A stretch of DNA of 64,000 bases from assembly GCF_032854445.1 (NCBI RefSeq), contig NC_088301.1, positions 51,819,187 through 51,883,186 on the forward strand, given 5' to 3'. Positions 13,801-26,290 of the stretch are shown one piece after another. Within the stretch, counting starts at the first letter, position 1. Each line of letters opens with the position of its first letter. Under the pieces are notes generated by a model. That model saw nothing but the letters and a program-made list of their open reading frames with translations, was not told where the DNA came from and did not search any database. A program made the translations under genes and the position numbers. Source of the DNA: Liolophura sinensis. Taxonomy: Eukaryota; Mollusca; Polyplacophora; Chitonida; Chitonidae.

Positions 13801-16800
13801 AAATTTGCCGTGTGTGTCACAACCAGATGTGTATCCTCACAATCACGTGTGCAGATTGAAATGCATTAAGCGTGTGTTTTTTGAGCCGAGTGTCGTTGTA
13901 ACGCCCCCGCCCTTGCCCGCCATATCTACCAATTATTCCACTCTCATATGACCATCACAGGGACCATTCTCATGGGTACTAATGTTTTTATGTGCGACGC
14001 TTTGGCTTCAAAAACGAGGATGTACACACCTGATAAATCAAGAGAGCACCTGCCGCCCAAACTCCAGATATACTCACATACACCTACAAGTGCTTAGCTC
14101 TCAAGGATAAAGAATTCTGCAATATTTAACAATTTATATGGCCTACAAGCTACCAAAGTTAATATATAACAGTTCTACTATATCACACAAAGTAAACACA
14201 GGGAGAGAACGTGAGAATTATACGATGTTAGGAAATACACATATAACGAAAACAAACCAACAACACAAGACTATTAACCTAGCCCAAGTCTTCAAAACAT
14301 ATGGTATAGTTTAACTAGTTTGTTTATACTATTAGATATGTTGATAATCATGTTCGAATAGAACTGAAAATTTCTCTTTGTTGACCACTTACATTCTTGT
14401 CCCCATTTGTTTGTGGTTTATTTATATGGCTATCACTTTATTTTATTCATATCTCACACCTGTGTCTGACGAAGGTAAAGACTTCCGCGAGACGCTGAAT
14501 TATCACTTGTATACATGCATTCAGTGGAGCAAGGGTAATATTGGCCCAGGGATATGGTGGTTGAAGTAAGTGTGTGTGAAACTGATATTAATAATGTTCT
14601 CAAATCGCCCATTTCCATAATAATTTAAACATCTCCTTCAGGCTATTCCTTTATTTCTTTTACAGTTCAATAAAAGGTTTTCTTTAGTATATAATACGCC
14701 TTTTTAATTCTCTTTCCATAGCACATAAATACCTAAATATGATCTGTGATGTTATTGTTATAATAACACCCAGCGAATCGTCGAGTATAGGCCTTAATTC
14801 GCATTGATTTTTTTGTTGCAAAAGTCTATAGCCATAGGAAATGTAGTCACAATTAATCATATCAGCGGAGTGGCAAGAAAAATATACCTTTCAGGTGACC
14901 TCAAATTATGATTATCACATATCTTGATAAATGTTTTTATCTCACTTACAAGATTGTTCTACTCTTCGGTAGATGACAGTGATTCTAAGGGCAATGTGGT
15001 TTATCTTTCGTGCATTCATGAGTTCGAGTCCGACGGCCGGAGATTTGTTTCTTTCTAAATTAGTGTTTTTGTACATGAAGTAATGAAGCATAATACACGT
15101 TACAAACGGATTATGACACATCTTTTGTCCTCTGTCCATTACTGGTCCTATATACAAGTAATTTAAAAGGACAATTTGATGATGATTTACATGCACGATT
15201 ATTTCGTCATTGTATAAAGCAATCATTGTCCCTTATATTGTCTCCTTCCAGGTGCTAAACTCATGATGTGAGCTGTTAAAGGGCCTACCCATTTATACGC
15301 TTATATGTTAAAAATAAAATAGTGGTAAATTCAAATACTTGCGATATCATAGCATTGAAATATTGTTTGTCGACTGCGGTGTCATTGTGCCCTTAAGCTT
15401 TCCGATGTTAGGTCACGAACAGCCATTGTATTGTGCACATCGTCCTTCTCTTGCGCTGTCCTCATCTTTTTCATCACATGTCCCCGACTACAGTGAATAT
15501 GACGCAACAGCCATGCCGTCGATATCATTCCATACATGCCTCATGCAGTCGAGCTATGCGAAGAATCCTATATATCATATAAATAGGTCAGCAAATTTCT
15601 GCGTTTTAATGTCTTCTGTATATGTTAAAATCTAATGTCCACATTCAAGAACTCAACTGTCAAATCGTACATACGTCGAATGTCTTTGATATGTTCTAGT
15701 ATAAAGTTTGTGTCATTTCCAGTGGCTTTCTCCTCCATATTACCCTGACACCATGCACACATAATGGGCACGTTTCCTCTACGATTTCCTTTCGGCAAAA
15801 TACAGCTTTACAAAAAAACACGTAAGTATAGTTTAAATATCTCTCCACTATCTCCCTGCTTCCAAATAAACTTCAGGCATGGTTTGTATGTTTTACTTCT
15901 GTACAGAGAGCAGCTGGCGGCACGACAGTGTTTGCAACACGACAGTGTACGTTGTTTAATTATATTGTAACAGTCGGGTCAACAACAATGGACTGTCAAG
16001 TAAGCAGTTAAAGAGCATATAATTATCTTTTAACCCTCTGTAAGTCTAGGTTAAATGAATCGGCTTAAATTCCAATTTCTGAAATAGGGTAAACTAAAGT
16101 GGTTCAACCCCAACGGAAAGAGTATATTATGGGCTACAATTTGGTACGTATTATAAATTCCTAACTTCGACCTTGGTAACTCCTGCACTTCTCAAAACGT
16201 AACCAAAATAGAACAAAAACAAACGTCGTCCGTAAAGGCACATTTTATACATTTTGAACGCATGCTTGATAAAAGTGAAGTTCAAGCAGTTGGATTAATT
16301 ACAGTAGATATCGTGGTATAATGCAAGCCTACTGATGGTTGATATTTATCGGTGAAACGAAGTGGGTTAAATCGGTTTATCTGACAACCATATGTTAACA
16401 CGCATGAATAATATAGTTAAGTTGCCTTCCTGACTGATGAAAACGTTGCATATAACGTATGGTGCGGTTTTGCATCAATGCTGTCGAGAGTTCAAATATG
16501 ACACTTTCATGATAGCGGCCCAAGGAATGCTATTGTGACGATGTAAACATCAGATTCTTACTTCCTCTGCGCAAGAAACACCTCCCATACATACAATATT
16601 TAGCCTTAAAGTAAAAGTTGAAATCGTACATAATTACAATGTGTATGTCGTAAACTATTCGGGTTAGAACAAATGTGGGCAAACGCAGCACAAATTTTAT
16701 TTTTACCAAATGCTTTGGTGTACATGATGTTAAATGTACAAAGATGTTGTAACACGAACTAAAAAGTGTTTAGGAGTCAACGAATACGAACGTCTAAGAG

Positions 16801-18415
16801 TATATATCCGATCTATATCGAGGATAATTGGTCTCGGTGGTGCATTTACCACTTTTCTTCCTTAATAGACAGTGCTTTCACTGTGTTGTATTTCTCCAAT
16901 TCATGTTTTCTTAACGTCCATGAAGGCTCCGGTGTCAAAAGTAACAACAGTTGCCTGGTGTACTGGCAAACAGATTATTTGCATAATATGTTTAGATTTT
17001 CCGCCTGCTATACAAGAGAACGATGGCTGTATAGTGAGTGACTATAAATCAAGCGCGACAAAACTTGAGCATCCAGCTATTGAAACGCCGATACCGACAT
17101 TCCTCTGCAGTTGTGGCAAGTGTTGGAATACACACTACGCTCCTGTACACTTCAAGTATGTTGTTATTGAACTATATGATTAATAGGTATATTGTGTTCC
17201 TAGGGCATTTTTCTTTGCGGGCACAAGTCCACTTGCAAACGACCTTTGAGTAAGATCTAAAGCAGGTTTCAACGAGAAACATGCATGTCGTTATATGGAG
17301 CAAGCAGGTTTTTACCAGCTCGTCAATATATCTCGAATTCTTCACAGGATTACCTTTTCTGAACACAATGGAGAAAAAGACACTTAAGTGTCACACAATT
17401 TCCTAGCTAATGCGGCAGCAGATTCTAGGTTCTTTGTTAAAGGCGGGCAAATGGCATTTTGAATCCATTTCGATATTTTGTTTCTGCCATTTTTCTTCAT
17501 GTTTTTTCAACTCGTCATAATTTATGACAAGCGCAAAGAGCATGCTTCTGCTGTTATTGTTTTGTAATGGGAAAGGCGTACACATATACATGTACATATA
17601 TCTTGCTTCGTGCGATTTCAATTCGCCATTAACAGATACATGTGTGTGTTATACTGTAGGCAGTAGGTTAGAATACATGGGGCCATCCATAAGCATATAC
17701 ATATCACTGTTGTATATCGCCTTCACGGCAGACGGCAATGTAACACACGGCCTGGTAGGCTGTACGTGTATATTACAAAATCGTATGTTCTCGTCATTTG
17801 GCAGGCAGTTCGAGCTTACGTCACTTCCAAAAGACAAACCGTCTCCAACAATTTATTAGACCTTTCGGGGAGGGACACAAATGTTGAACACGGGGTTAAA
17901 GTGCCTATGGAGGATTGTAAATTTTCCGTTTATGATTTGTTTGAGTTTTCGGCAGGTGTATACGCAATAAGCAATACACACATATAATAAATCACTTGTC
18001 AGTGACGACCTAACCATACAACCTATGAGCAGGGATCATTTGTCGTAAAAAATATTAGCCTTTGAAAACGTCTACATAAATCATGTCTGAATCCAAGTGT
18101 ACTTCCTAGTAACAGAACCATTTTAATGGGTTTACTGTTACGTTAAGTTTCAGGTGTATGCAGCATATATATCGACTCCAACTTCTCTTTATATACGATA
18201 ATATATATAGTTGTATTTTGTTTAACGGTTATATTTACACGTGCTGTTTGAAAACTGAAACTGTAAGTGATATTTCATTTCTTCTCATCGGCTGTTCAAT
18301 GTTACATCAGACTTTTAACAAGAATCACGTCTAAATGGTCAAAAATTCATGTGTTCAGACAGATTCTGGTTCATACACATTAAAATTGAGCATTTCGTTA
18401 TTAAACACAATACCA
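7813..18415. other. Gene-free stretch
   Basis: About 10.6 kb with no convincing exon, RNA gene or intact transposon seen. Some sub-stretches (about 10550-10830 and 13400-13720) are richer in GC and CpG than the AT-rich background and could be old conserved non-coding or exonic relics. No frame or splice sites support a gene. A T-arm-like word (gttcgagtcc, 15023) is not part of a tRNA fold that I can build. Confidence 0.4.
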
Positions 18416-18805
18416 TTACAGTTTAGAAACGCGTTTATTGATAAAAAATATGTTTAGCACATAAAGACATCTGTTCATTAAAGTTAACTTGTGAAATGTT
18501 TGCATAGTAATGTGGCGAATACTTGCTTTAATTACAAATAGTCCGGAAGTCCATGTAAAAATATTTGCCATAGTAATCTTTTGACATGTTTGCATAATAA
18601 ATGTCACATTTTTATTACAGTAAATACATTTAAATGTTTATCGGTATCTTATACTTAATATAAATACCAAATCATTTTTACTTGATTATGTTTAGTAAAA
18701 AATATCAACCACATTACTATGTAAACATTTCACATGTTGACTAATGAAAACATCTCTTTTACTAAACATAGTTTTAATGAATAAATGCGTTTTTAAACTG
18801 TAACA
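18416..18805. mobile_element. MITE-like palindromic element
   Basis: Left arm 18416-18522 is the diverged reverse complement of right arm 18703-18805. Both arms read, from the outside in, TTACAGTTTA, a gcgtttatt-type block, atgtttag, gacatct/gagatgt, cttgtgaaatgttt/acatgtgaaatgttt and gcatagtaatgtgg/acatagtaatgtgg. The spacer is about 180 bases and AT-rich, with no coding capacity. Long imperfect terminal inverted repeats without a transposase are typical of a non-autonomous DNA element or foldback repeat. The superfamily is not known and no target-site duplication could be fixed. Confidence 0.6.
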
Positions 18806-21800
18806 GAAATATGTTTCGAAACAAAACACTTTTTCAATTTGTGTGCAAAATATGAAGCAAAACTCAATAAGACTTCCCTGGCATCGGCAAATATAAAAGT
18901 ATTAATGAGTGAAGACGTGATGAAGATCTGTCTTGTATATCAAACGCTCGACTTCTGGAAATCTTCGGTGAGGTAATCTAGGAATATCAATATTTGTTCA
19001 AGTGATGTCTTCTGATAACAGTCAGAAAGCAGTGAACACGTTTCGCCTGCTTGACCTACTACGATATTCAGCTTTTACTTGTCATATACCACGCGGCATG
19101 AACAAAATACATGGCTCGGCATGAAGTTAGTTCGATCTTCAGTGTAAAATTCAGTTCTTGTTGATCTCAAAAACATGGTATCGACAGTGGACGAGATAAC
19201 CTAGTTTACAGCTGAAGGTAGTTTTGTGTCATAACTATAATGTTTCCGCTATAATGTTTATTCACGCCTTCATATCTCGTCAACGAAGAGCCTTGGTATT
19301 GAACAATTTAAGTGTGATGTCAGGATATATTCCATCAACCTTGTTGTAATAATCAAGGGCAAAAGATAGCTCTTTTACTTGTTCTGATACGCTAGGCGAT
19401 GTATTGGCTACTTTTGATGGCTACACAGCATTTTCAGTAATTGTAGTGACTATAGCGACTTCCACGGCAATAAACAGCACTGCATTTATACCTTAATTCT
19501 GCTAAAACCTTTGTTCAGAGAGCGTGTCAGATTTTACTATTTAAGCGTTAACAACTCTCTTTGCTGTAGTCTCTTGTATTCATATTTTAATTGCTTAACA
19601 CTTAAACTGTTGTGTGATAAAACAGGGGTATATAGGTAATTCCTGTATAAAACTTGTCGTAAACATGCCCTAGTAAATTACATCGGATCGTACTCCTGTC
19701 AGTCCGTTTTGAAATTCAGTTCAAAGTAAATTTACTCCTCAATATGTGCCAGTCATTTTTGTCGATTTCACTTATTTTTAACACATATTCTGAAGTTTAG
19801 AGCTTTAGGAAGTAAATGTAGTTTCGGAATAAAAGTATTTGAACTCCACATGCCGCATACGTTTACGATTTTATTGCGGGTAGTGCAAACTTTCGTTTTA
19901 GGTTACATGCATACTGCTCACTCTGACAAAGAGGAACAGTTATATGAATAATCAAGGACCATGCTTGTCATGTACTGAGACACAAAGATGATACTGTCAG
20001 CCTTTATAAATTACCTCATCTTGTAAAGCAAATTACGATGCTTTTTGCCTCAGGTGTTTGCATAATTGTTTAAAGATAAGGTAAACATAGTAGGTATGAA
20101 TATTAAATTTGCGCTTAATTTTAAGTTATCCGCATGCGTTACTCTTAATAAACAATGTTATCATCAACGGTTTGTCAGTTAATGCATTCTGAACCAAGCC
20201 GATAAAATGCAAAACATATCTTTGAAATTCCTGCTCCAAATTTCTAGTTTCCCTTCATAAAATAGCGATGTGGGGACAGCAACCTTGTTACATACCTTAC
20301 TTGACAATTACACTTGTTTTTCTCAACCCGAGAGCTTTTTGCATGCATATGTCTCTACCTGTTCTGTTCAGGTTAATTGCGGTTTATAGGTATCAGCATG
20401 TGAAGACTGTACCTCGTCAAGGGTAGATATTAGGTATAATGTGATCATATCACACAGAATCGCCATTTAGTATGGTCTAAAGTTCATTTTATCTATAAGC
20501 TGTAAAACAAATTGGACACAAGGGTATCAAATTTGTTTCAGTGGATACTGATTAAAAATTGTTCTCCTGCCTTATATTTTATCACAAATACAGCGAACGG
20601 GTTTAAACGAAATCATTTTTGATGTGAACAGGAATGCAGCCTTTCAGTTATAAGTGAGTTTCGCGTGTAATAAATTTGTGTGCGGAAATCGTTAATTTTG
20701 GCACAAGTTGGGAAAGTTAACAACTTGCGGACGATAGTGGATGAGTTGTGTCATATTTGTGTGTATTCTTCCTTAACCGATTTTCCTAGCTGGAAGCAAA
20801 GTTCTCAACGAACACGTGAGCGTAGCACTTTTTATAACCCCAAATATTTCTGACCGGTTTCGTAATCAACATCCAGAGGCCAAGAAATAAAGCTTGTTTT
20901 ATCTCTTGGATTCTTTGCCGGGTAATTCGAAATGCGACACATTTTTGCTGCATGTTTACTCCATATAGAATTCAAATGATTTTACAGTTGATACAGAAAA
21001 TCTCTTGACTGTGATGCGAAGATGCAGAATCGTAATGTGGTATCGATTTGAAACAAAAACTGGAATCGCTGGAAATCCACAAGAGCCTTACTGGATCAGT
21101 TGCAGAAGTCTGAAAGAAGATTATGGTGATGTAACATCTGATACGCGAGCATGATAGTAAACAAGCTTTATCCCCAACGAATTGTAATTCTTTTCTAGGA
21201 CGAATAGCACAAGAAAGCATGATAAGAAGTTCACGGTTTAGTTAATTAATACCTGAACGAACATTGACATAAGGCAAGAAAAGCTCTCGAATCAACGAAA
21301 AAGTTACCGAAATAGAAGGAATTTGTAAAACATAAATAGAAGAGTAAGAGATCGTACGAAGCATTACAGTTTTTTTTCTATCCAGTAAGGTACGACAAGT
21401 CGAATTAAGTAATACTGACTAATTTCTGATTTTGCAGGAGGCGCTGGAGAGTAAGAACAAGCAGGTTCGTACAGAAAACCAGCAACATTTGTCGTAAGGA
21501 ATTTCTTGTAGGTATGGTTTATATAATTATCGACTTGGTTCGTTATGTGAACCGTTGAAACATTACCTACGTGATTCCGAATATTTGTGCAACATTTTAG
21601 TTCAGTCGTTTGTAAGGCGTATTGCCATGGTCATGCATTTGAGTTCAAACCCCATAGAACGGCAATACACAGCTATATTAGGACATGGCCCGTCACTGCT
21701 GCAGGCAAATGCATGTAATATCCATATAGCATAATGAATACAGATCTATTCCCATGTCCTCCTTCCTCTTATTTTGCACGCATTGACCGATGAAGACTTT

Positions 21801-24800
21801 AAATTAATGAATTACTTTACATGTCCGTTAAATGTATGAGTTAAAGGTCATGTGCACTTGTGGATAATCTGGGCGAAATATCACGCCCACTCGCCCTGCA
21901 CGTGGAACTTGACAGTTCATCTTGTCAAGATTTACACCTTTTGATATTTGGGTGCAAGTGCGCCAAGAATGCATGTGTCCCAACCCAGATCAAACAACGG
22001 TAAATCGTTTGAAACTCAAATACCAAATGGTCTCGAGAAGTGAGAAGGAGTAGCAGTGTATTTGGCAAACCTATTTGGGCCACGATCCTAGTAAATCCAC
22101 TTGAAACCATGCTGTCCGATTTTCCTATAGTATAATCTACGGTATCACTCTGACTCAAAGATTGAAAATATTTGCTAGATTTGTGTTTATGTGGGACGAG
22201 GAAAAGTTTGTGTCTCACCGATAATTCTCGCTCATTCTACAACAGCCCCACATAACCTGTTGGTTAACCTCGCGTGGGTTTGTCGTGTGCAGACGCTAAG
22301 AACTTGAGTTTTTCACCTGCCGTAAAGTTTTGGCAGGTAAAAAACCAAAGCCATCATTATAGAGCAGCAGGTAAGCTTTTAAAATAAAATTAAACGGTAC
22401 TTTTTACGAATTAATTTAATGTGCTGAACATATCATAAGATAATAAGATTCAGATGAGTTAATGACAAGACACGCTAACGCTTGAAGGCCTGGTTTCCAG
22501 TTTTAACCTTTAAATTGCCTATAGTGTAAACATATATGAATTAAAAACTAGCCAACCTTCGTGTTCAAATCATGCATGCCATGTTCATCAACACACATAC
22601 TTTAACTCAATCTCAAATTATCATATAATGCGTTAACTGACGTCATTATCTGACGTAGTAAATGGCTCCTAACAACGGAACTGGTTACATAATTGAGTCG
22701 CATCAAATTAATAAACGTAATGGGATATCTTATCCAAGGCTATCATCATATTTAACATACAACAACATTAAATCAATACGAGGATACCAGGTCTCTGGGA
22801 TGCTTAGTCAGCCAGTAGAATCCTGGTTTATGCAGGAATAAATATAGTAAAAGACCTAAAGAATGTAACCTAACTCAATGAAGAACATTTCAATTAGGAT
22901 TTCAATTCAATTCATTTCAATTACACCGAGTTTCTTTTAAGATATCAGTAAAAATGTAACACAGCTTGGAAACGTCTAGAAACATGAACTCAGAGAGAGT
23001 CTTTAAGTGGAAATAGCCTATGTAAACGCCGTCTCCAAGCATGTTTGTGTTCACCTACAAAAGCATTGTATTCTTATTGTATTATATGGCTGCGTTGTGC
23101 GATACGCCAGTCTACCACAAATATGTGTAAGACGAAACCAACGTCCAAGTCGAGGAATACGGCATGGAATCTGAAAAACAAGAATTGCAAGGCACTGGAA
23201 TACAATACTCGTCTATGTATAACCATCAACATTGCCTCTGTATTTAAGTCTCCATTCCAGTATGCCTCTCACCCCCCCCCCCCCCCCTCCATTCAATGGT
23301 CAGATCTTCCTCGCACAGGCAACAAATCCATAACTGACCTGTGTATGTGCATGTATGTGTAAAGAGCTATTTGGGTATATAAGGAAGCAAATTTGATGTT
23401 CGCTTATGCACATGGGTCGATTGGGTGTGTAAGACCGGAAGTTGTCAAAACGGGCAGCGGTCAGTGCTGGCCTGTTTGTGGGTCACGGGGTCAGTTGGCC
23501 AGCCACTCGCACTCACTGTTCTGCCTCGCTATAGACACATTGTTGTTACTTGCTTGCTGTAGCCCATCGACAACTCTAACAGATGCCCACATGATGACCG
23601 AGGATAAATACGAAACTGTCAAGAGATCGCTGAAAATAAATAGAATGTGAACACACTAAATGCCATTAGTGGATACAATCCAAGCATCAAACCTGGCATT
23701 CGTATACCACTCTTAGACCAACAATGGCGTCCCTCATGGATAATATCAAAACTGATTTCTATAACAATCTAAACTACCAATTCTAAAGGGTTAAATAAAA
23801 ATAATATATAAACAGTAAATAAAGCTGTACATGTAACAGAGAAGAAGTCGCCAGCTTTCAGAGATAAAAGGAATCTGTGCCTCGAAACTGACATTCGCAT
23901 ACCAGTAGTCAACCAAGACAGACGTTCCAGGTAAAAAATCGCAAGGCCAGTTTCCAAAGCGACGTTTAACACAATCCACCAAAGAGCTCAGAAAGTATAT
24001 CACATGAAGGGTTATAAGAATGGGCAGGTCGAGAAGGTGGTTATTGCATGGAAGATCTGACCGAAGGAGCAAAAGATAACGCATGGAAACGGGCCGCTTA
24101 ATGGGATTAATAAAGTACATATATTTAAGCTGATTTAACATGGATTCAGTTTTATAAATGACAACTTCTTTGATTATACCGAGCAGCAGAAGGGTGAATG
24201 CTAATTTATAACCAAGACAGCGTCAGTTTCACAGTCGTACATTTACAATGACTGTTTATAAGAATGTAGACATTCTCCTCTGGAACATATGAAAGTAATC
24301 TCGATGTACTCTCGAAATGCAATTAATTATAGAAGAAAGCGCTATCAGCTCTGAGATGTGTGGTTTAAACAGCCAATTTAAAATCTCTTCGATTTCTGAT
24401 TCATTTACATGTCAAATATTGAGTGGTTATCTTTGCCATATTATATTAGTGTTTTAATCCTAAGCGTATACATGTATTTCGTGAACTAAAATCGCCACAG
24501 ACTCAGGCATACGTTATAAATAATTGGTTATTTAACAAGCTATCACATACAGGAATACACTTTCATTTATTATATAGATAAAAACAATACAGTTTTTAGG
24601 TATATGTAATGAAACGTTGAATTAGTTTTGAGAGGCCTTGGGATTTGCAAAAGAAAAGTTGTCTATGTGTAGAAGTTTGCAGCGAGTTGGCTATAGTGTT
24701 GTATAATCTAGCTGTTTATGTAAAATTTCTGTAATGTATCAAATTTATTTCTTTATCGTTAGTTATGTCTGTGGAGCATTTGTTGTGTGTGATACATGTA

Positions 24801-25426
24801 AACGGTGTCGTATGAAGTCAAGGGAGACTACTTTGCGAGATAATCTATTAGACAAAGTCATTACGAATTTGGATTGCAGCAGCCGGAAAATTAAGTATCT
24901 CACTCGCAAGACATGCAGATTTAAATTTAAAACTGACTGTCAATGAATAATTTTCAGGTCGAATACTAATATTGGTATCTCAGTCGGGCTTTCGTAGCAT
25001 TTGTTCAGAAAGGCACCCCGTGATGTAATAAACAATAAAGGATGCGTATACATCGCCTTTCACCGGGTTAAGCGGAATTAGATATCACTACGACACAGGT
25101 CGCTTTGATGTTGTGAAAGCTTTGCACAGATTTGTCTTCTAGAGTACTGCACTCATTCTGTAAATTAATAAACCTAAAGTGAACGTAAGGGTCACGTTTG
25201 GCATTCGTATACCGTTCGAAAACCATTAAGGCATAGCCTTGACACGGTATTCAGTAACTTGCGACGTAGATTGAAACCATACATATGACGCAAAGTATGC
25301 TACAAGGTGAGATGTATAAGGCTAGGCTGTTATTCATACTGATCATGTAAATGTCTAATTCTATTACCCTTCGATTCCTTTTTATTACATACAACGCACT
25401 GCTTGGCTCTGTGCTAAGTGCACATA
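18806..25426. other. Gene-free stretch
   Basis: No supported gene seen. It contains a 16-base C run (23272-23287). A T-arm-like word near 21640 (gagttcaaacccc) lacks a matching acceptor stem. Confidence 0.4.
23272..23287 (+). repeat. Poly(C) tract
   Basis: An uninterrupted run of 16 C. It is prone to length error and is G-rich on the - strand. Confidence 0.9.
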
Positions 25427-25455
25427 CCCGCCCCCCACACACCCCACTCCCCATT
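25427..25455 (-). other. Putative G-quadruplex
   Basis: The - strand reads GGGG, AGT, GGGG, TGTGT, GGGGGG, C, GGG: four G-runs with short loops. It lies just upstream of the Crypton-like remnant. Confidence 0.4.
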
Positions 25456-25515
25456 ACGAGACAGAAGCGTTTGACTTCTGGACGGGTCTATTGTCGTTGT
25501 ATGGGTGGATAGAGG

Positions 25516-26290
25516 TTGTTGTTTACATTGAATAAAGCAGACGACAAACATAAACAAAGAAACAAAATGGCGATTTTTTCTGTCGAAGCGAACGTTTATT
25601 TTAAAGGAGAAAAGTATCAAGTTACAGATGTTTTTAAGCCCATAGGGACGTTTGAATGCTACACAATAAGAGATAGTAATGGTTTCACGAAAATTTTTTT
25701 TTTTTTTACATACGGACCTGATAATTCTTCCTGCGAGTCTTTCTTTCAGCGGCCTCTCCTAAACGTCCCAGTTGACCACAAACCATGGTATGGCAATCAA
25801 CCTGTGGGTCACAAAACGATCGGATCCATGATGTTTCATATTTCCCGCGATGCAAAACTTAGCCGCCGGTACACGAAGCACTGCGTCCGGGCTACGACAG
25901 CCACAGTTATTGCTGATGCCGGTGTTTCTGTGATGGACGTTATGTCTGTGACAGGTCACCGCAATGAATCCAGTTGTACGGAGTTATGTCACCAAATCGC
26001 CCGTTTTAAAAAGCCGTGAAATCAGCACTATCCTGCACGCTTCAAGTGTGTTATCAGAAAATGCTGAAAGTGAAAATGCCGTTGAGTGTAAATACTCCCA
26101 TGTCAGTCACGCCACTCCCAGTGCAAATGCCCGACGCTGTCGACTGTAATATTACACGTAACAGTAGCAATACCATCCAAATGGCAAAATCCCAGTTTTC
26201 AGTCACGCCTCAAAGTTTTGGAGGGTTGTTCAACAATCCAATAATAAATAACAGCAGAGTTCACATCAACTTCACATCCTCTGGATAGCG
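25516..26290 (+). pseudogene. Crypton-like tyrosine recombinase remnant
   Basis: The 25516-26019 frame encodes the C-terminal catalytic part of a tyrosine recombinase of the kind found in animal Cryptons and their domesticated relatives. It has WYGNQPVGHKTIG (substrate-fold region), then HCVRATTATV at 25879 (HxxR box), then VMSVTGHRNESS (GH[RK] box at 25954-25962). The nucleophile tyrosine (RSY, TAT at 25985-25987) is present only in the next frame, so a one-base loss separates it from the HxxR box. A second break follows: the C-terminal piece with GGLFNNPIINNSRVHINF is in a third frame. A run of about 15 T at 25692-25706 puts an odd phenylalanine string in the frame. No N-terminal DNA-binding part or element ends were recognised. 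It is an inactive copy unless the breaks are sequence errors. Confidence 0.7.

Noticed and set aside
15000-15040. Possible tRNA (gttcgagtcc T-arm)
   Set aside because: No A box at the right distance and no acceptor stem pairing. The same applies to the T-arm-like words near 21640, 28500 and 50900.
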